Of a stretch of DNA of 64,000 bases, positions 10,492 through 22,448 are shown piece after piece. The stretch covers positions 1 to 64,000 of the forward strand of contig JAACJO010000034.1 of assembly GCA_013368445.1 (NCBI GenBank), read 5' to 3'. Position 1 is the first letter of the stretch, and every line of letters begins with the position of its first letter. Source of the stretch: Leucocoprinus leucothites. Lineage: Eukaryota > Basidiomycota > Agaricomycetes > Agaricales > Agaricaceae. Under the pieces are notes generated by a model. That model saw only the letters and a list, made by a program, of their open reading frames with translations, searched no databases and had not been told where the DNA came from. The position numbers were made by a program, and so were the translations under genes.

Positions 10492-13400
10492 TCTCAGTCA
10501 TATTATTACTTTGGCCACTTGTCTGAAATCTGAAATCACTTTGTTCATGCAACTGGCTCACCCTAACCATTTATCTCCCTTTCCTTCAATCTTGCATCAT
10601 AGAAGACTATCACCCTTCTTCTGTGTTGTTCCCCTTCTCCTGCTTCCAAAGCAGTGATTGAAAATCACTAGCATTGTCATCTCTGTCCGCATTTTTATTC
10701 CCATTCTTATTCTCATGTTTCTCAGGAGTGAAGTTACACATCACTCAAGTTATCTTATATAATCAAATTTGATTTAATTCCACTCCTGCTTCCTGTTTCC
10801 TGCTCACTAGCAGGTGATCTGTATAGCTATGCATTACCTGAGTTGGCCTTGTGTAAGTAGTAGTAGGTTAGTAGGTTAATATCAATTCCACTCATTACCT
10901 CAGCACAGAATATCAGTCCCTTGAGTGCTTTTCTGCAAAAGGATACTCTTGCAGCTTCATGAACACCTGGCAACTGGCAATCACTAACTATCATTGCATG
11001 TATATTCCCTGTCAAGAAGACATGTCTGCTGCTCCACTCATCAATTCAGTGGCAGGTTTCAGTAAGGAAAAGGCATGCACAAACCCTGTGTGTCTGTTTC
11101 AAGAATTCAGCAAGAATTTGCAAAGCAAATTCTTGAGTTTGTTTCAGCAAAACATCTCCACCATAGGGCACCAAGGGAGACAGATGCCTTATGCAACTAG
11201 TGCAACAATTCCAAAAAGAGTAAGAACTGGAGTGGATCCCCCCTCAAGGCCTCAAGTCGGGCTCTCTTAAGGATGGACATATTCTGTACTTCAAGAAGCA
11301 TATCTGTTTGTGCAATAGTCAAACTTAAAAGAAGATTGGGCATTAAGACAAATGGACACTGCCCCAAAATGCTCATCCCTGGACAAAAGTTGCTATCAGT
11401 TCCCTATGCCATATAAGACAATCCCATTCTCTATTGTGGTGTGAGTGGCTTCCTGAGGTCATACTCACCCAAGGAGTCAGTTTAAGTACACTGTAGGACC
11501 ACTAGCAGATACAGCAAAATTGCCATTATTCAGGGATAATCAGGTTTGTTAAGGCCAGCAAACACACTCTGCAAAAAAGGGATGACAAAGTTGAATGTGG
11601 CAATGCTGTACTGCATTATACAAACATGCCCCAAGAGACTCATGTCCCAGGTATTTTATATCATTCCCAGCCATTAAGATTGAGTGTTCTGCAAAAATAA
11701 AATGAACCAAAATCTCAGGATCTCATGGTTTCCTGGCCATAAATTTACAATTTCATCTGATAACCTTGACTGTCCCAAATTAGAGAATCTGGCATCATAT
11801 TCATTGTACTATTTGGAACTCTGGTGAACAACTCTTGCTTGGAAGGCTACATACAAGATAATATGGACAGCTTAGTGGGACATACATTCCCATGACGAAT
11901 CAGCATCTGTGACTGTTTGAAGTAGAAAGTCAATATTTTCACAGAACAACTACATACATAGTTTCTGGTTTGACCTGCACCCCACCTGAATGGGCAGATT
12001 TGACATTATGGAATAGAGATCTGGATCAGTTTAGGTCTTGGACAATTTTGATGTGCAATGCAGGCTGTGCTGATTGTCAGCTTCTTTGATCCATGATGAA
12101 TCCTGACCATCCTTGATTAGGCCAAATACATACCTGAAACTTTATCTGAAGTTTGAAGTCATCCAGAGATCCACACATGAATTTGGACCGGACTTTTTTT
12201 CGATCAGATTATACAATTATGGAGTCTGGATTATCCTACTTAAGCTGATTACTTTAGGATTATGTCAAGATTATCCAAAATATTATCCCTGATTATCTGA
12301 TTATTTAACCAGTCTACATATGAGATGACTGAATCCACTGATACCTACCCTTTACAATTGCTGACTATAGTCATGGTAGGTTTTTGAGGTCCCTGTGTGA
12401 ATGATGAAAGGAGTGCTACAGAATGATTTGCAAACAAGTGAGGTAAAGAGTGATGCAGAGGAGGTCATTGCAGTTGGATATCTCTTGTGAACTATGACTT
12501 ATGGTCTGACTGATGTGTGAAGAACATCAAACAAACTGATTCCAGAGAAAAGGACCATGGAGTCTCTAATTGTTATGGTACAATTGGGCAGCTGAATGGT
12601 CACAAATAGACATTACTGGCATTCTAGATTGGATGGTCAGCACATGCTTATACTGGGAGGAATGAATTGGCTAGGCTAATTGCCCATTACCATATTAATT
12701 AAATCCAAATTCCAATCCTGCTGGAAAAGAAATTGCTCTGCATATCTGGCTATTTTCAATAGATTCCAGCCTGGTGTGCACTGTAGCAGTCACCAATAAC
12801 CATACCATGGCTGTGTAAGGGCTGGTTATTCTCAGTAGTTGCTGCTTATTGGTCTCCTATTACAGGTCAACAAAAAGTGTGAGCAAGTCAAGTGATCGAG
12901 AGAAATTTTGCTCAGCCAGGTGGTCATTTTTGGTAGATGAGCACCCTTACTAGTCCCCTCAGTCTCATGTCAGGTTTACTTGAGGCATGATGAATGAGAT
13001 GCTGAAAGGTGGGGCTCAAGGGACATGTTAGCATGCCAGACAGTGAAGTGAGGGGCCATAGAGCAGGCAGGAACTAGGTCAGTGGATTTAGTGTCTTATC
13101 TTGCCCTCTAAACTTGGTGAGTGCTACTAATGACCATATATTACTAGATACTATCGATTTAACCAAAAATAAAAGCCTATACACAATTGATCTAGGGCAG
13201 GAGGGAAGAAAAGAAGATGAAGTTATGAGATTCACACTGAAATCGCATCAGTTCATGATGTGGTGATAGAATTGAAAGCCCCACTCACTAGCTCAGACTG
13301 ATTACTCAGCCCAGCAGTAGATGTCAGCTACACAGTGGACATCATTTGCCAGCTAAATGACTACAGTAATCATCAGAGCTGGTACTCATGCATCACTGGC

Positions 13401-13800
13401 ATCTAGTAAGGCCATTGTAATAGGGAGGAGAGTGTGATCACTAAACCAATATCTCAATGCTATGTAAGTATGTTGAAGGGATCTCCAGCTATGTCACATG
13501 TAAAACCTGCCCTAAACCTTGCACACCTAATCTGCACCATCAGCTTCCTCATGTGTTCTGATTATACTTTCAGAACATATAAGCTAATTTTTGCACCTAA
13601 CAATAAAATCTGTATTATTTTGTGAATATCCTCAGCAATTTATATTTCTGCCTATTGTGCAAATGAAACACTTATTTGTAGGCTTTCAGCTGATCTTTTG
13701 GCTTGTTGATGCTGACACATCACTTGGTCACAAAGTCATCTAAAAGAAATACCAAGAAAAGAAACATGGGTTTGCACAATGATCATAGCAACATCTAAGC
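10492..13800. other. 3.3 kb without a recognisable gene
   Basis: No open frame longer than about 100 codons looks coding. The sequence is AT-rich with very few CpG and shows no LTR, inverted repeat or minisatellite that I can pick out. A 103-codon plus-strand frame at 10959-11270 is not convincing. Probably decayed mobile or gene sequence. Confidence 0.5.
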
Positions 13801-14521
13801 ATTGACCTTGGTATGTATTTGCATGAATTTAGTATGCAAATTGCTGATGAATTTCTCAAGTTAGCTTTTCCTGTTGCTCAGGTGAGTGCAATTCTCTTTC
13901 CTTGCAGTTCAGCTTTCCTGATGTATTGCCTAGGCTCTCCCAGGTGTTAAATTAGTCAGTCCTTTGACTGGTTTTGGTTGATTTTTGTACCTGATGTTTT
14001 ATATCATAGGGGTATGCTCTGAATGCAGATGGTACCCTCACAAACATGGGTAGACTCTGTTGGTACAACATTGAAGAGCAAGCACCATTACACACAGTAA
14101 GCAATTCCACACTGCTGAACCTTTATCATTCATGTATTGCATCCCCTACCCATGTTTCATGAAGCTAGTTACCACCTCATGTTCCCAATTTCTTTTGCTA
14201 ACCAGCTTGCCATTCACTAGGGATACACTGTTAACACAAATGACACTCTGGAAGATCTCAGTCAGACCTCTCAGTATGATGGAGTAAATGAAGTATCCAT
14301 AAATCAGGTATGCATACTCTATCCAGTCCTCACAAGTCTGACTACTTGGGTTTAACTACCTTCACCTACTGCTCAAGAGGTTAGTCCTTTGGCTGCTTGG
14401 CTCTTTATACTATTTAGCTACTTTCTCCTGTTAGGGATGTGCCACTAATGCAGATGGTACTCTGAAAGATACAAGTCAAATCACATGTTTCAATAACACA
14501 GAGGACAAGGTGCATCTGAAT
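13801..14521 (+). CDS. gene segment with three tandem 87-nt repeat exons
   Basis: Four consecutive open exons with GT-AG borders: 13801-13881 (IDLGMYLHEF...LAFPVAQ), 14010-14096, 14221-14307 and 14435-14521. The last three are each exactly 87 nt, phase 0, encoding 29 residues that align without gaps: G-[YC]-x2-N-x-[DN]-x-T-L-x-[DN], then a more variable half. Introns are 128, 124 and 127 bp, so exon plus intron recurs about every 213 bp. This looks like tandem exon duplication that lengthens a repeat protein. More sequence follows to about 14760 but its frames are broken. Family and function are unknown, and start and end of the gene are not defined. Confidence 0.5.
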
Positions 14522-15130
14522 GTGAGTACTATTTATGCATTGTCTGTATATGTCTGGACTCACACTCTCTAGCCCCTCCCTGTCCAAGTAGATGTATGTC
14601 TCTGACCCTTCCAAACCAACATTTGTCTTCCTGACTGATCCAGCTTTTGGATAGACAGGTAATCCTAGAAATGAAGAAATATATCTTCCTGTAAGTAAGA
14701 AAAAATTCCCTGGCTCTTCCATACCTTATATAGTGGATACAGCCAGGACCAATACTAAGAGAGGTAAGTAATTGGGGGTGTTGAATAGCTGCTGAAGCTT
14801 ATTCAAACTAGCCCAGTCCCTTGGGCAGTCATAGAGAAGCCCAGCCAGATGTGCCTGAGAATCCAGTATACACCCTTGCAGGAGATTGCATACATTGCCC
14901 CTGTCTATCCATCTACTCTTGTATTCAGTGTATTTGAAGGGTCACCACCAGCCAAATGAGTGCAAAAGCATTGCACCCCCATCTTGCATGTGAGTGTCCA
15001 CTTTTAGACCTCAAAGCTGCTGTTGATAATAACAAGGATGACAATGACAACAAAGGAGAAGAAGAATGTGGTGCATTGATGACCTCATAACATTCATGCA
15101 CCTCGTTCTAATCAGGCAGTTGCAGATATC

Positions 15131-17510
15131 ATGGTTCCTGATCAAGATCTTGATCAGGACATGGGTAGTCATAGTCACTTGCACTTGGAACAAGAGGTGG
15201 GAAGATACCATTACTTGGCACTGGTAATAGACAAATATGGCCACAATCCATCAACTTGCGAGGACTCAGGTGAGGAGTATAAGGAAGAGCACAGTGAGAA
15301 GCACCAGGAGGGAGACTCCAACAAGGAGAGCACAGCAGGAGGCAGCAATGAGAGGCAAAATCATGGACAAAGCAGAAGGGGCCTATATTGCTATCATGAA
15401 GAGTATATTCCCCCACAGGAAGGTGACTGGGAGCTGTGGGACATACTGTTCCTGTAAGTGGAGTGCATCCAATTCGTTTGGCTTCATTGACTTGTCTTTC
15501 AGGTTGGTGAGGAGTATGCAGTGGTCTACTGACTTCTGGAATGCACCAATGAGGGCATGCAGACCATTTGGTATTGGGCTCTGTGCAGTGTCTTTGCAGC
15601 CTATGGTGTACTTGGTCATGTATTTGTAGAAGCCTGGGAATGGGCAGATGTTGCTGCAATCTGCAAGGGTATGGCAGGAGTGAGATGGTGGGAAACTCAG
15701 GCAGTTTCATTCTTTGATAGAATGCAGCTCCTCAAGAGAGGGCTGCCTGTCTTTACACCTCGAGCCAGTGATTGGATCCACCTGAAAATTCCCCCTTACA
15801 CAGATGATTTGTGCTTGCAGGTGATTGCTGTTCCTCAAATAGGATATACATGTAAAGTGTTGCTTGATGACCTCCATCAGCCCACATATAGCAAGAGATA
15901 CCTGGCTCATCTATTTGACCCTCAGTGGGTGATTGCTGCCACAGGTTCAGAAAGTCTCAAAATAGTATCCTTGAACAGTGGGCCTGCTCACTATGAATAT
16001 GTTGTTCCCACTGCATGCCCTGACACCAGCTACTTTTTGGAGAAATTAGAGGTACTGGAGGGGGAGGAGAAGGAGGTAGAGGACTTGGAGATCTTGAAGA
16101 ATCCAGAGAAACCTACGACTTTGCAGGATTTGAATGATTATCTTAACTGGAAAGAGAAAGAAGAGCCCTTTTCCCAGGTCAGCATGAACCCCAAACATGC
16201 TGTGCCTGAGGATGCTGAACACCCCAGATTCATCACCTACCTGTCCAACCCTGCTGGGTTTATTTTCCTCTCCCTGCCTGCTTCTGATTACCATCATGTC
16301 ACCATCTACCCCTCTGTGGATGATTTGCACATTCTCCTGTGATCACTGGCTTTATTACCATTGGACAAGCTCCTGGCATTTCAGTCAGCTTCTGGGAGGG
16401 AAGTGAAAGAAGGTGATCAAATTAAGGTCCTCAGCTCCAAATATGCTGGCTCCATTGGTATTGTCAAGGGGCTCTCACCTACTCATGTTCACATGTACTT
16501 GCTAGATTCCCCCCAGACAACTAGAATATTGAATCACCTCATTTGATGTCATTTCAAGCCCAGAGATCTTGTCTGCATCACATCCAGTGTTCATAGTGGT
16601 CTCACTGGCTATATTATCAATCTTAATAATGTCACTTGTACTGTCATCATGTGTGACTCTACCTCTATTGTAAGTCACTTCCACAAATCTAGGTCCTACG
16701 AGGACTGACCAGAACTTATAGACCAACCATATTACAGTTTTTTCTGTGTTTGTTGAGTTTGTGAATGATGGTCTTTACTTTGGAAAGCCTCCACCATGAG
16801 ATATATCTGAACCCATAAAAGTTGCCAATATGAATGATCCCAGATTCAATCACCTCGAGGGTGTCCTGATTGTTGTTACCAAAGGTCCACTCAAAGGCAC
16901 AACAGGTGTTATCAAGTTTATCAACCTCTTGGGCAGGGCTGATGTCAAGATACAAGCTTTGACTGCTCAAATGAGCTAGCTGCAGCAACTTCATATTTGA
17001 AACATGGTATTTGAACTATACATTTGTACTCATGCAGTGAGAACTGATTGTCCCTTGACTCACTTGAAGGGTGGAACACAAATGGTATCAAGTTAATGGT
17101 AGCAACTGGCTCAAGCACACTGCTCAATGCATTCCAAACCTTTGTTTGGCCCTTGCTATCCATAAGCAAGAATGACCCAGAACACCAAATGCCAAACCAG
17201 TGGATGGGGGGCTCAAAGGTGCTCTCTGGATGGCACTGAGTCAGGATCATGAGACACCTCCTCTGGAGGGCCCTCTCATCCATGATAATTCTCATTTCTC
17301 TTATCTGATTTGGCATGCTAAACTAATTTAAAGCACCAAAATTCTAGATCACCCACCTACTGTCTCTCAGGAGGTTTGGGTCCTTGCAAGTTGCCATTTG
17401 CAGCAGTGTAAGCTTGAAAGATGGTACCTGGGATGGTTGCACTGGCTTTTATAGGTTTGTTGAAAGGGACACCATCCATATTTTTTTCTCCCTCCCCCTA
17501 CTAAGAAATA
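15131..17510 (+). pseudogene. Spt5-like protein (NGN and KOW domains), 5' part
   Basis: An acidic, serine-rich N-terminal stretch (15131-15457) ends EGDWELWDI. An NGN-like domain follows (VGEEYAVVY..., then VLGHVFVEAWEWADV and AICKGMAGVR), the pattern of the Spt5/NusG N-terminal domain. Downstream are KOW-type segments: VKEGDQIKVLSSKYAGSIG near 16400, FKPRDLVCITSSVHSGLTG near 16555, and LIVVTKGPLKGTTGVIKF near 16880. Spt5 binds RNA polymerase II and controls elongation. This copy is broken by a TGA in the NGN part (near 15532), frame changes between KOW units, and the Tc1 insertion at 17511. It is probably one of a repeated Spt5-like family, not the essential gene. Confidence 0.6.
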
Positions 17511-17725
17511 CAGTGGCTCAAAAAACTGTCCCAATGTTTTCGCATTTTGGACATATTTGCTAATACCAGGGCAGATATATGGCCTAGCATCCTGAAAATA
17601 TTCACACAGGTACCTTGACATATTGGGCGCATATATTCCCATGATCACATGACCTTGTCCATCAATGAATTAATAATGAATTATCGAAAATATCTACTCA
17701 TTGGGACAGTTTTTTGACCCTCTGT
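17511..17725 (+). repeat. left terminal inverted repeat of the Tc1 element
   Basis: Matches 18889-19103 inverted with no indel that I can see. Each repeat itself carries the motif CAAAAAACTGTCCCAATG at its outer end and the reverse complement CATTGGGACAGTTTTTTG at its inner end, so each arm has two candidate transposase sites in opposite orientation. Confidence 0.9.
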
Positions 17726-17736
17726 TATCTACCTAC

Positions 17737-18756
17737 TCAATACTTTGTATGACCTCCTCTTGCCCTGATAACTGCCTCAATCCTTCTGGGCATGCTTTCT
17801 ATCAGCCTTTGGCACCTTTCTGCTGGAATCTTATTCCACTCCTCTACTAGCCTCTCCCACAATTCAAATACTCCCTTGGGTGGTCTTTCATATGCCTTCA
17901 GCTGGTCCTTCAGGTAGGTCCAGAGGTGTTCAATGGGATTTAGGTCAGGGGATTGTGCAGGCCATGGTAGAACTTGAATGTTGTTGTCCACAAACCATTG
18001 TTGTCCCAGTTTTGAGGTGTGTTTTGGGTCATTATCCTGCTGGAATATCCTCTCCTCCTCCTCCATCTCCAACTTTTCAAAGCTTTCCACCACCCCATTG
18101 TCCAAAATCTCGCAGTATTGCACTGCATCCATATTCCCTTGAACCTCTATCAGCTTTCCTACCCCATTCCACCCCATACACCCCCACACCATCATGTTAC
18201 CACCTCCTCCATGTTTGACAGTAGGGAGAGTGGTCCTATCTGACAGTGGTTCCCCCCTCTCCTTCCAGGTATACACCTTTCCATCTGACCCAATCCTGTT
18301 GATCTTTGTTTCATCTGTCCACAACACCCTCTTCCAGTCCTCCACTGTCCAATTCCTATGTTCATGTGCAAAGTCAAGGTGTTCCTCACGATGTTGCTTT
18401 TTGAGTAGAGGTCGTTTGATCTTGGTTACAGAGCGAAATCCATTATCCTGAAGGGTATTTCTGACAGTTTGGGGTGTGACAGGGTCAGACAGAGTAGAGT
18501 TAATGAAAGTTGTAGCCTGGACAGCATTGTCTAGCTTTCCAGAGGTTATTTGGTGAATTATTGCTTTTTTATCACGAGGAGAAAGCTTGGAAGGACGTCC
18601 TCCCTTGTTGTTTTCCTTGTCCCCATCAACTTCTTTCTTGATCCTCCCAACAGTAGACTTTCCTAGACCAGTTTTATGTTCAATCTGGCGCAAGGAATAG
18701 CCATCTTTGAGAAGAGAAGTGACTTGGGAGTATTGGGTAGAGGAGATAGCTTTCAT
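17737..18756 (-). CDS. Tc1 transposase, DD34E (339 aa)
   Basis: Uninterrupted frame from ATG at 18756. It has an N-terminal helix-turn-helix (GYSLRQIEHKTGLGKSTVGR), a linker with GRPSKLSPRDKK, then the DDE domain: Asp in LWTDETKI, GGGNMMVWGCM, Asp in FQQDNDPKHTS, and Glu in SPDLNPIEHLW 34 residues later. Length and motif order fit Tc1 family enzymes of about 340 residues, which cut and paste DNA at TA sites. All three catalytic residues are present and no stop or frameshift is seen, so it may be active. The ATG lies 133 bp inside the right inverted repeat. Confidence 0.95.
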   Translation of the reverse strand: MKAISSTQYSQVTSLLKDGYSLRQIEHKTGLGKSTVGRIKKEVDGDKENNKGGRPSKLSPRDKKAIIHQITSGKLDNAVQATTFINSTLSDPVTPQTVRNTLQDNGFRSVTKIKRPLLKKQHREEHLDFAHEHRNWTVEDWKRVLWTDETKINRIGSDGKVYTWKERGEPLSDRTTLPTVKHGGGGNMMVWGCMGWNGVGKLIEVQGNMDAVQYCEILDNGVVESFEKLEMEEEERIFQQDNDPKHTSKLGQQWFVDNNIQVLPWPAQSPDLNPIEHLWTYLKDQLKAYERPPKGVFELWERLVEEWNKIPAERCQRLIESMPRRIEAVIRARGGHTKY

Positions 18757-18888
18757 GATGTAGTGGCAGGAAGAAAGACAGTTGTAGCCATCTCAACATG
18801 TCAACCAAGGTCACATGATCTTGTTTATTACTCCCACGCCTGCCCTGATGCTCCCCTGGCATGTTACAAGGTAGATACTGGGAGGCTG

Positions 18889-19103
18889 ACAGGGGGTCAA
18901 AAAACTGTCCCAATGAGTAGATATTTTCGATAATTCATTATTAATTCATTGATGGACAAGGTCATGTGATCATGGGAATATATGCGCCCAATATGTCAAG
19001 GTACCTGTGTGAATATTTTCAGGATGCTAGGCCATATATCTGCCCTGGTATTAGCAAATATGTCCAAAATGCGAAAACATTGGGACAGTTTTTTGAGCCA
19101 CTG
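18889..19103 (-). repeat. right terminal inverted repeat of the Tc1 element
   Basis: Inverse of 17511-17725; ends GAGCCACTG followed by TA. Confidence 0.9.
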
Positions 19104-19105
19104 TA

Positions 19106-19319
19106 CCTTTCTGTGCCCTATCAATACATTGACCTAGTACATCCAGTTCAAAAAGGGCAGCTAGTTTATCACCTGGAAGAGGGAAAATTTTGGGGTAAAC
19201 ACTATCAGATTTTAGAGCATTGGCTTGAGGATTCAGATATCACTGCTATAAAAGGACCTCACAAAGGAAAAGCTATTTGTCATGTAGCTAATTGTTTACT
19301 TGCTGCAGCATCAGATTGA
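19106..19319 (+). pseudogene. Spt5-like protein, 3' part after the Tc1 insertion
   Basis: Continues in an open frame (YLSVPYQYIDLVHPVQKG, then DSDITAIKGPHKGKAICHV) to a stop at 19317-19319. The last segment has a KOW-like pattern (I-x-GPHKGK). Reading across the TA joins it to a frame ending PPTKK on the left side. It therefore looks like the displaced C-terminus of the gene at 15131-17510. Confidence 0.5.
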
Positions 19320-19729
19320 TCTTTTATTTCCATTCAATATACCTTTTTGGAATTTTTTGCACATGATGTACATGAATAACCAATGAACTAAGAACTAGAT
19401 TAAGTGCCTATTAGCTTTGGGCATGCCAGACTCCTTCCCAGGCACTGGGATGCTGATTACATAAGTTTTTTCTGAAGTTTAACTGAAACTTCATAAGTTA
19501 ACACATCCCAACAACTGGCATGAAATGTAGTGTACATTTGTTTACTAATACCATCTGTTGTCCAGCCATCATATTTTGATCGATGCCATCCATCACTAAG
19601 CCATCAGCACACCATCACCAATGACCTCAGATAAATGGGAACCACACTCACCACTGCCAAATTGAGAAGGGCACATGCACATTGTTTTGTTGATTGGTCT
19701 CTTTTCTATGTTTCCCAGAAGAAGCCCTC

Positions 19730-22262
19730 CTTCCATCTAGGAAATCCACAAGAAAGTCAAGTCTCATTTTGGTTACAAGCTCTGTCTCTTCCAAATAGAA
19801 GATACATTGGCACAATTCCAGGGTGAAGATTGCATCACCATTGCTGCAACGGGTTCTAGGAAAACACTGACTTTCTGGATCCCCTTGCTTTTTTTGCCAG
19901 GAATTTTGATTTTGATAACAGCTCTTAATATCCTTGGAGATCAAAATGTGGCAGAGCTCAAAGCACTGGGTATTGAAGGGGTTAATGTGGCTGCAGAGAA
20001 GTCCACAGATGAATTGTTCAAGGTACCTATATATAAACTCTAATTAAACAACACCCTCACATATTATGGCAGGAAATCCAGTTGGATGTGTACCATGTAG
20101 TCATAATTAGTCCCAAGAAGGTTCTCCAGGATATATGTACATACTCAAGCATTGTGGAAAGATATCAAGTTTGTGTCAAAACTGATTGGGATCTCCTGTG
20201 ACGAAGGCCATTGCATCAGCCACTGGGGAGTGACATTTCATCCTAAATATGGTCAACTAGCTTGCCTGTGATAGATCTTACCTGTACTAGTCCTGTTTCA
20301 CATAGTATCTGCCACAATACTCCACAGGATATTGCAAGATGTGCAGGAAAAGCTAAACACATATTCCAACAATACTACTATCATTCAAACATCAAATAAT
20401 CGCACAAACATTCATCTAATGGTTGAGCCTATGCAATATCCAATCAGCAGTGCCAAGGATTTAATTTGTGTCCTGCAACTCACCAATGACAAGCAACTAC
20501 AGAAATTCATGGTCTTTGTTAACAAGCAATGTGAGGTGGAGGAAGTAGTGGGGAGAATCTGGGATGATACAGTCATTGTTAATAAGGAGCATGGGGTAGA
20601 GGAAGTGGTAGTTTGGGACAATATGCTGAGATATCTTGAGGACAGGATCACTTACTTCTATTTGGGCATGAGCCCCGAATTTCGAGAGAGCTGCATTGCA
20701 ATGTTGAGATGTGGTGAGTTGTGGGGCACCATCTGTACAGATGCTGCAGGAATGGTGAGTCCAGAACTTTATGGCTCGAAATTAATACTCACTTGTTGTC
20801 CAAATAAGGGGCTCAACTTGCCTGATGTAGAGCTTATCATCCAGGTAGGCTATATATCATTGTTATGTATGCTATTGCAGTGGTTTGGTCAAGGTGCATG
20901 TCAACAGAATCAACATGTGATCACAATCTACCTTGTTAAAGCCCAGTACATTGATAACACACTGCAATCAAATGCTGCTGTCAAGCGGAAACAAAAACAT
21001 CAGGAGGCTGAGGATAGGAAGTGGGTGAAACAGTGGCAGTTACAAGTCAACAGTGATGCCCAAGTCAGTTCTGGAGGAAATGCTTGTATGTCAGATGCAA
21101 ATGGAGGAGAACATATACAAGACAATCACTCACCAAAGGCAATCTGTCATGACCCTGCCAAACTACAATTTCCCTCACCATACCAGATGTCAAATGAGGA
21201 ATATGAAGAGGCAGTGATGCTTCTATTCATCAATGCCTGCAGTTGGGGCTTCTGTCACCATATCATCTGTGACTGCTACTTTGGGAATGATCTCATGGGT
21301 TAGTAATAGCAATTACATTCTAAAACTCAATAACATGGCTCACCATTCACTGCAGATGTGTATGATGAGTGCATTTGTGCATGATGTGGTGAGAGGGAGA
21401 GTGGTGAGATGGCTGATGGGACTGGATTGTCACAGCTTCTCTGTTGTGACAGGTGCTTCCCAGACTTTGTCAAATTGCCATCACTACCACTTGCTAAATG
21501 CCCTTGTACCCAATGCACCTTCAAACCCAAACTGTTCAACATGGGCCCCACTGAAAGGAAGCTAACAGCTGTACTCCATGAGTGGAGGAGTGAGGCTTTC
21601 AAGACCTCACCATTCAAGGACCAAGGTGGTCTTATTGGAGCCCACTCCTGATGACCAATATTCTCCTTGAGCATATTGTTAATTTGGCACATTTCACCAA
21701 ACTTCCTGATGTCCCTGCTCTCAGTAAGCAGACTGGCTGGTGTTACACAGTGACTTATAGCATGGCTATCCTGGCACTTGTGCACTTTCACATTCCCAAG
21801 AATACCCCTCCCTCAGAGTCCACAAAAACTGTCTCCACCCCCTTGACTACCACAACTCCTGGTACTTTAACCACATCCACTGACAATGTGTCATCTGCAG
21901 GCTTCATGAGGGCCTCACAGCACCACTACAGATTTTGCAGATTGATATCTCACATTGGTATGTTTTAGTGACACAAATAGCCAATGATTACTTATACAGT
22001 TGTTGTAGCTGGTAATCCTCACTGTCCTTGCTATAATGACTGGCTGGAAGTTTGGTATGAGAAGGATGCAAACAAGGAGAACACTGTGCCCACTCAATGC
22101 CGATGCCACTCCTGCAAAGAGCTTGGACATAGGTTGGGGAGCACCAAATGCAAGAATTCCAACCTGGTGGACAAACAGCATTCTTGTCCACTCGTTACAT
22201 CATTGAACAATGCTGTATGTCATCTATTCTATCTCCAGGTCTCCTGCATCTACCTCAACTAA
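19730..22262 (+). pseudogene. RecQ-like DNA helicase, decayed
   Basis: Helicase motifs appear in order: HFGYKLCLFQIEDTLA (motif 0), IAATGSRKTLTF (Walker A, 19840-19870, with the second Gly changed), CDEGHCISHWG at 20197-20230 (motif II, DExH), ICTDAAGM then GLNLPDVELIIQ (motif V, with a clean 54-bp intron 20755-20808 between), and QWFGQGACQQNQ (motif VI, its arginines lost). A zinc-rich tail follows: LLCCDRCFP...CPCTQC near 21440-21510, and CHSCKELGHRLGSTKC near 22100-22150. RecQ enzymes unwind DNA 3'-5'. Frameshifts, the altered motif VI and lost spacing show it is not functional. RecQ-like genes are often amplified near fungal telomeres, but no telomere repeat is seen here. Confidence 0.7.
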
Positions 22263-22448
22263 AAATTCATTGATCTCCTCATTTACATAGATATCTTCAT
22301 TGACATCTGTCCTGTTACTTCCACCTCTGGTCATCTCATCATCTGAATCTGTTCCCCCAACATCTATGTCCATCCCACCATTCTCGACCCCTTCCTGACT
22401 GAGTTGTACCACACCAGACATCTGTGCCTCGTGTAGTCCTTGTGTCAT
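22224..22448 (-). CDS. short acidic frame next to LTR fragment
   Basis: Up to 74 codons, with ATG at 22448 or, outside the LTR fragment, at about 22419 (MSGVVQLSQEGVENGG). Rich in Asp and Glu, no domain. It lies antisense beside the start of an LTR 1-like fragment, the same place as the antisense gene of element 1, but no sequence similarity between the two is visible. Confidence 0.2.
   Translation of the reverse strand: MTQGLHEAQMSGVVQLSQEGVENGGMDIDVGGTDSDDEMTRGGSNRTDVNEDIYVNEEINEFLVEVDAGDLEIE

Larger units (their letters stand above)
17511..19103 (-). mobile_element. Tc1-type DNA transposon, apparently complete (1593 bp)
   Basis: Begins CAGTGGCTCAAAAAACTG and ends with its exact inverse, with TA on both sides (17509-17510 and 19104-19105), the Tc1/mariner target duplication. 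Inverted repeats are about 215 bp and nearly identical, and the transposase between them is open. It sits in the Spt5-like gene and the flanking frame reads on after the right end. Confidence 0.95.

Noticed and set aside
15129..15710. 193-codon minus-strand frame
   Set aside because: Proline/histidine-rich complement of the acidic N-terminus and NGN region of the Spt5-like gene.
22224..22448. Short acidic minus-strand frame as a third antisense LTR cargo gene
   Set aside because: Position is suggestive, but it is short, has no cysteine cluster or polypurine tract beside it, and is kept only as a low-confidence feature.
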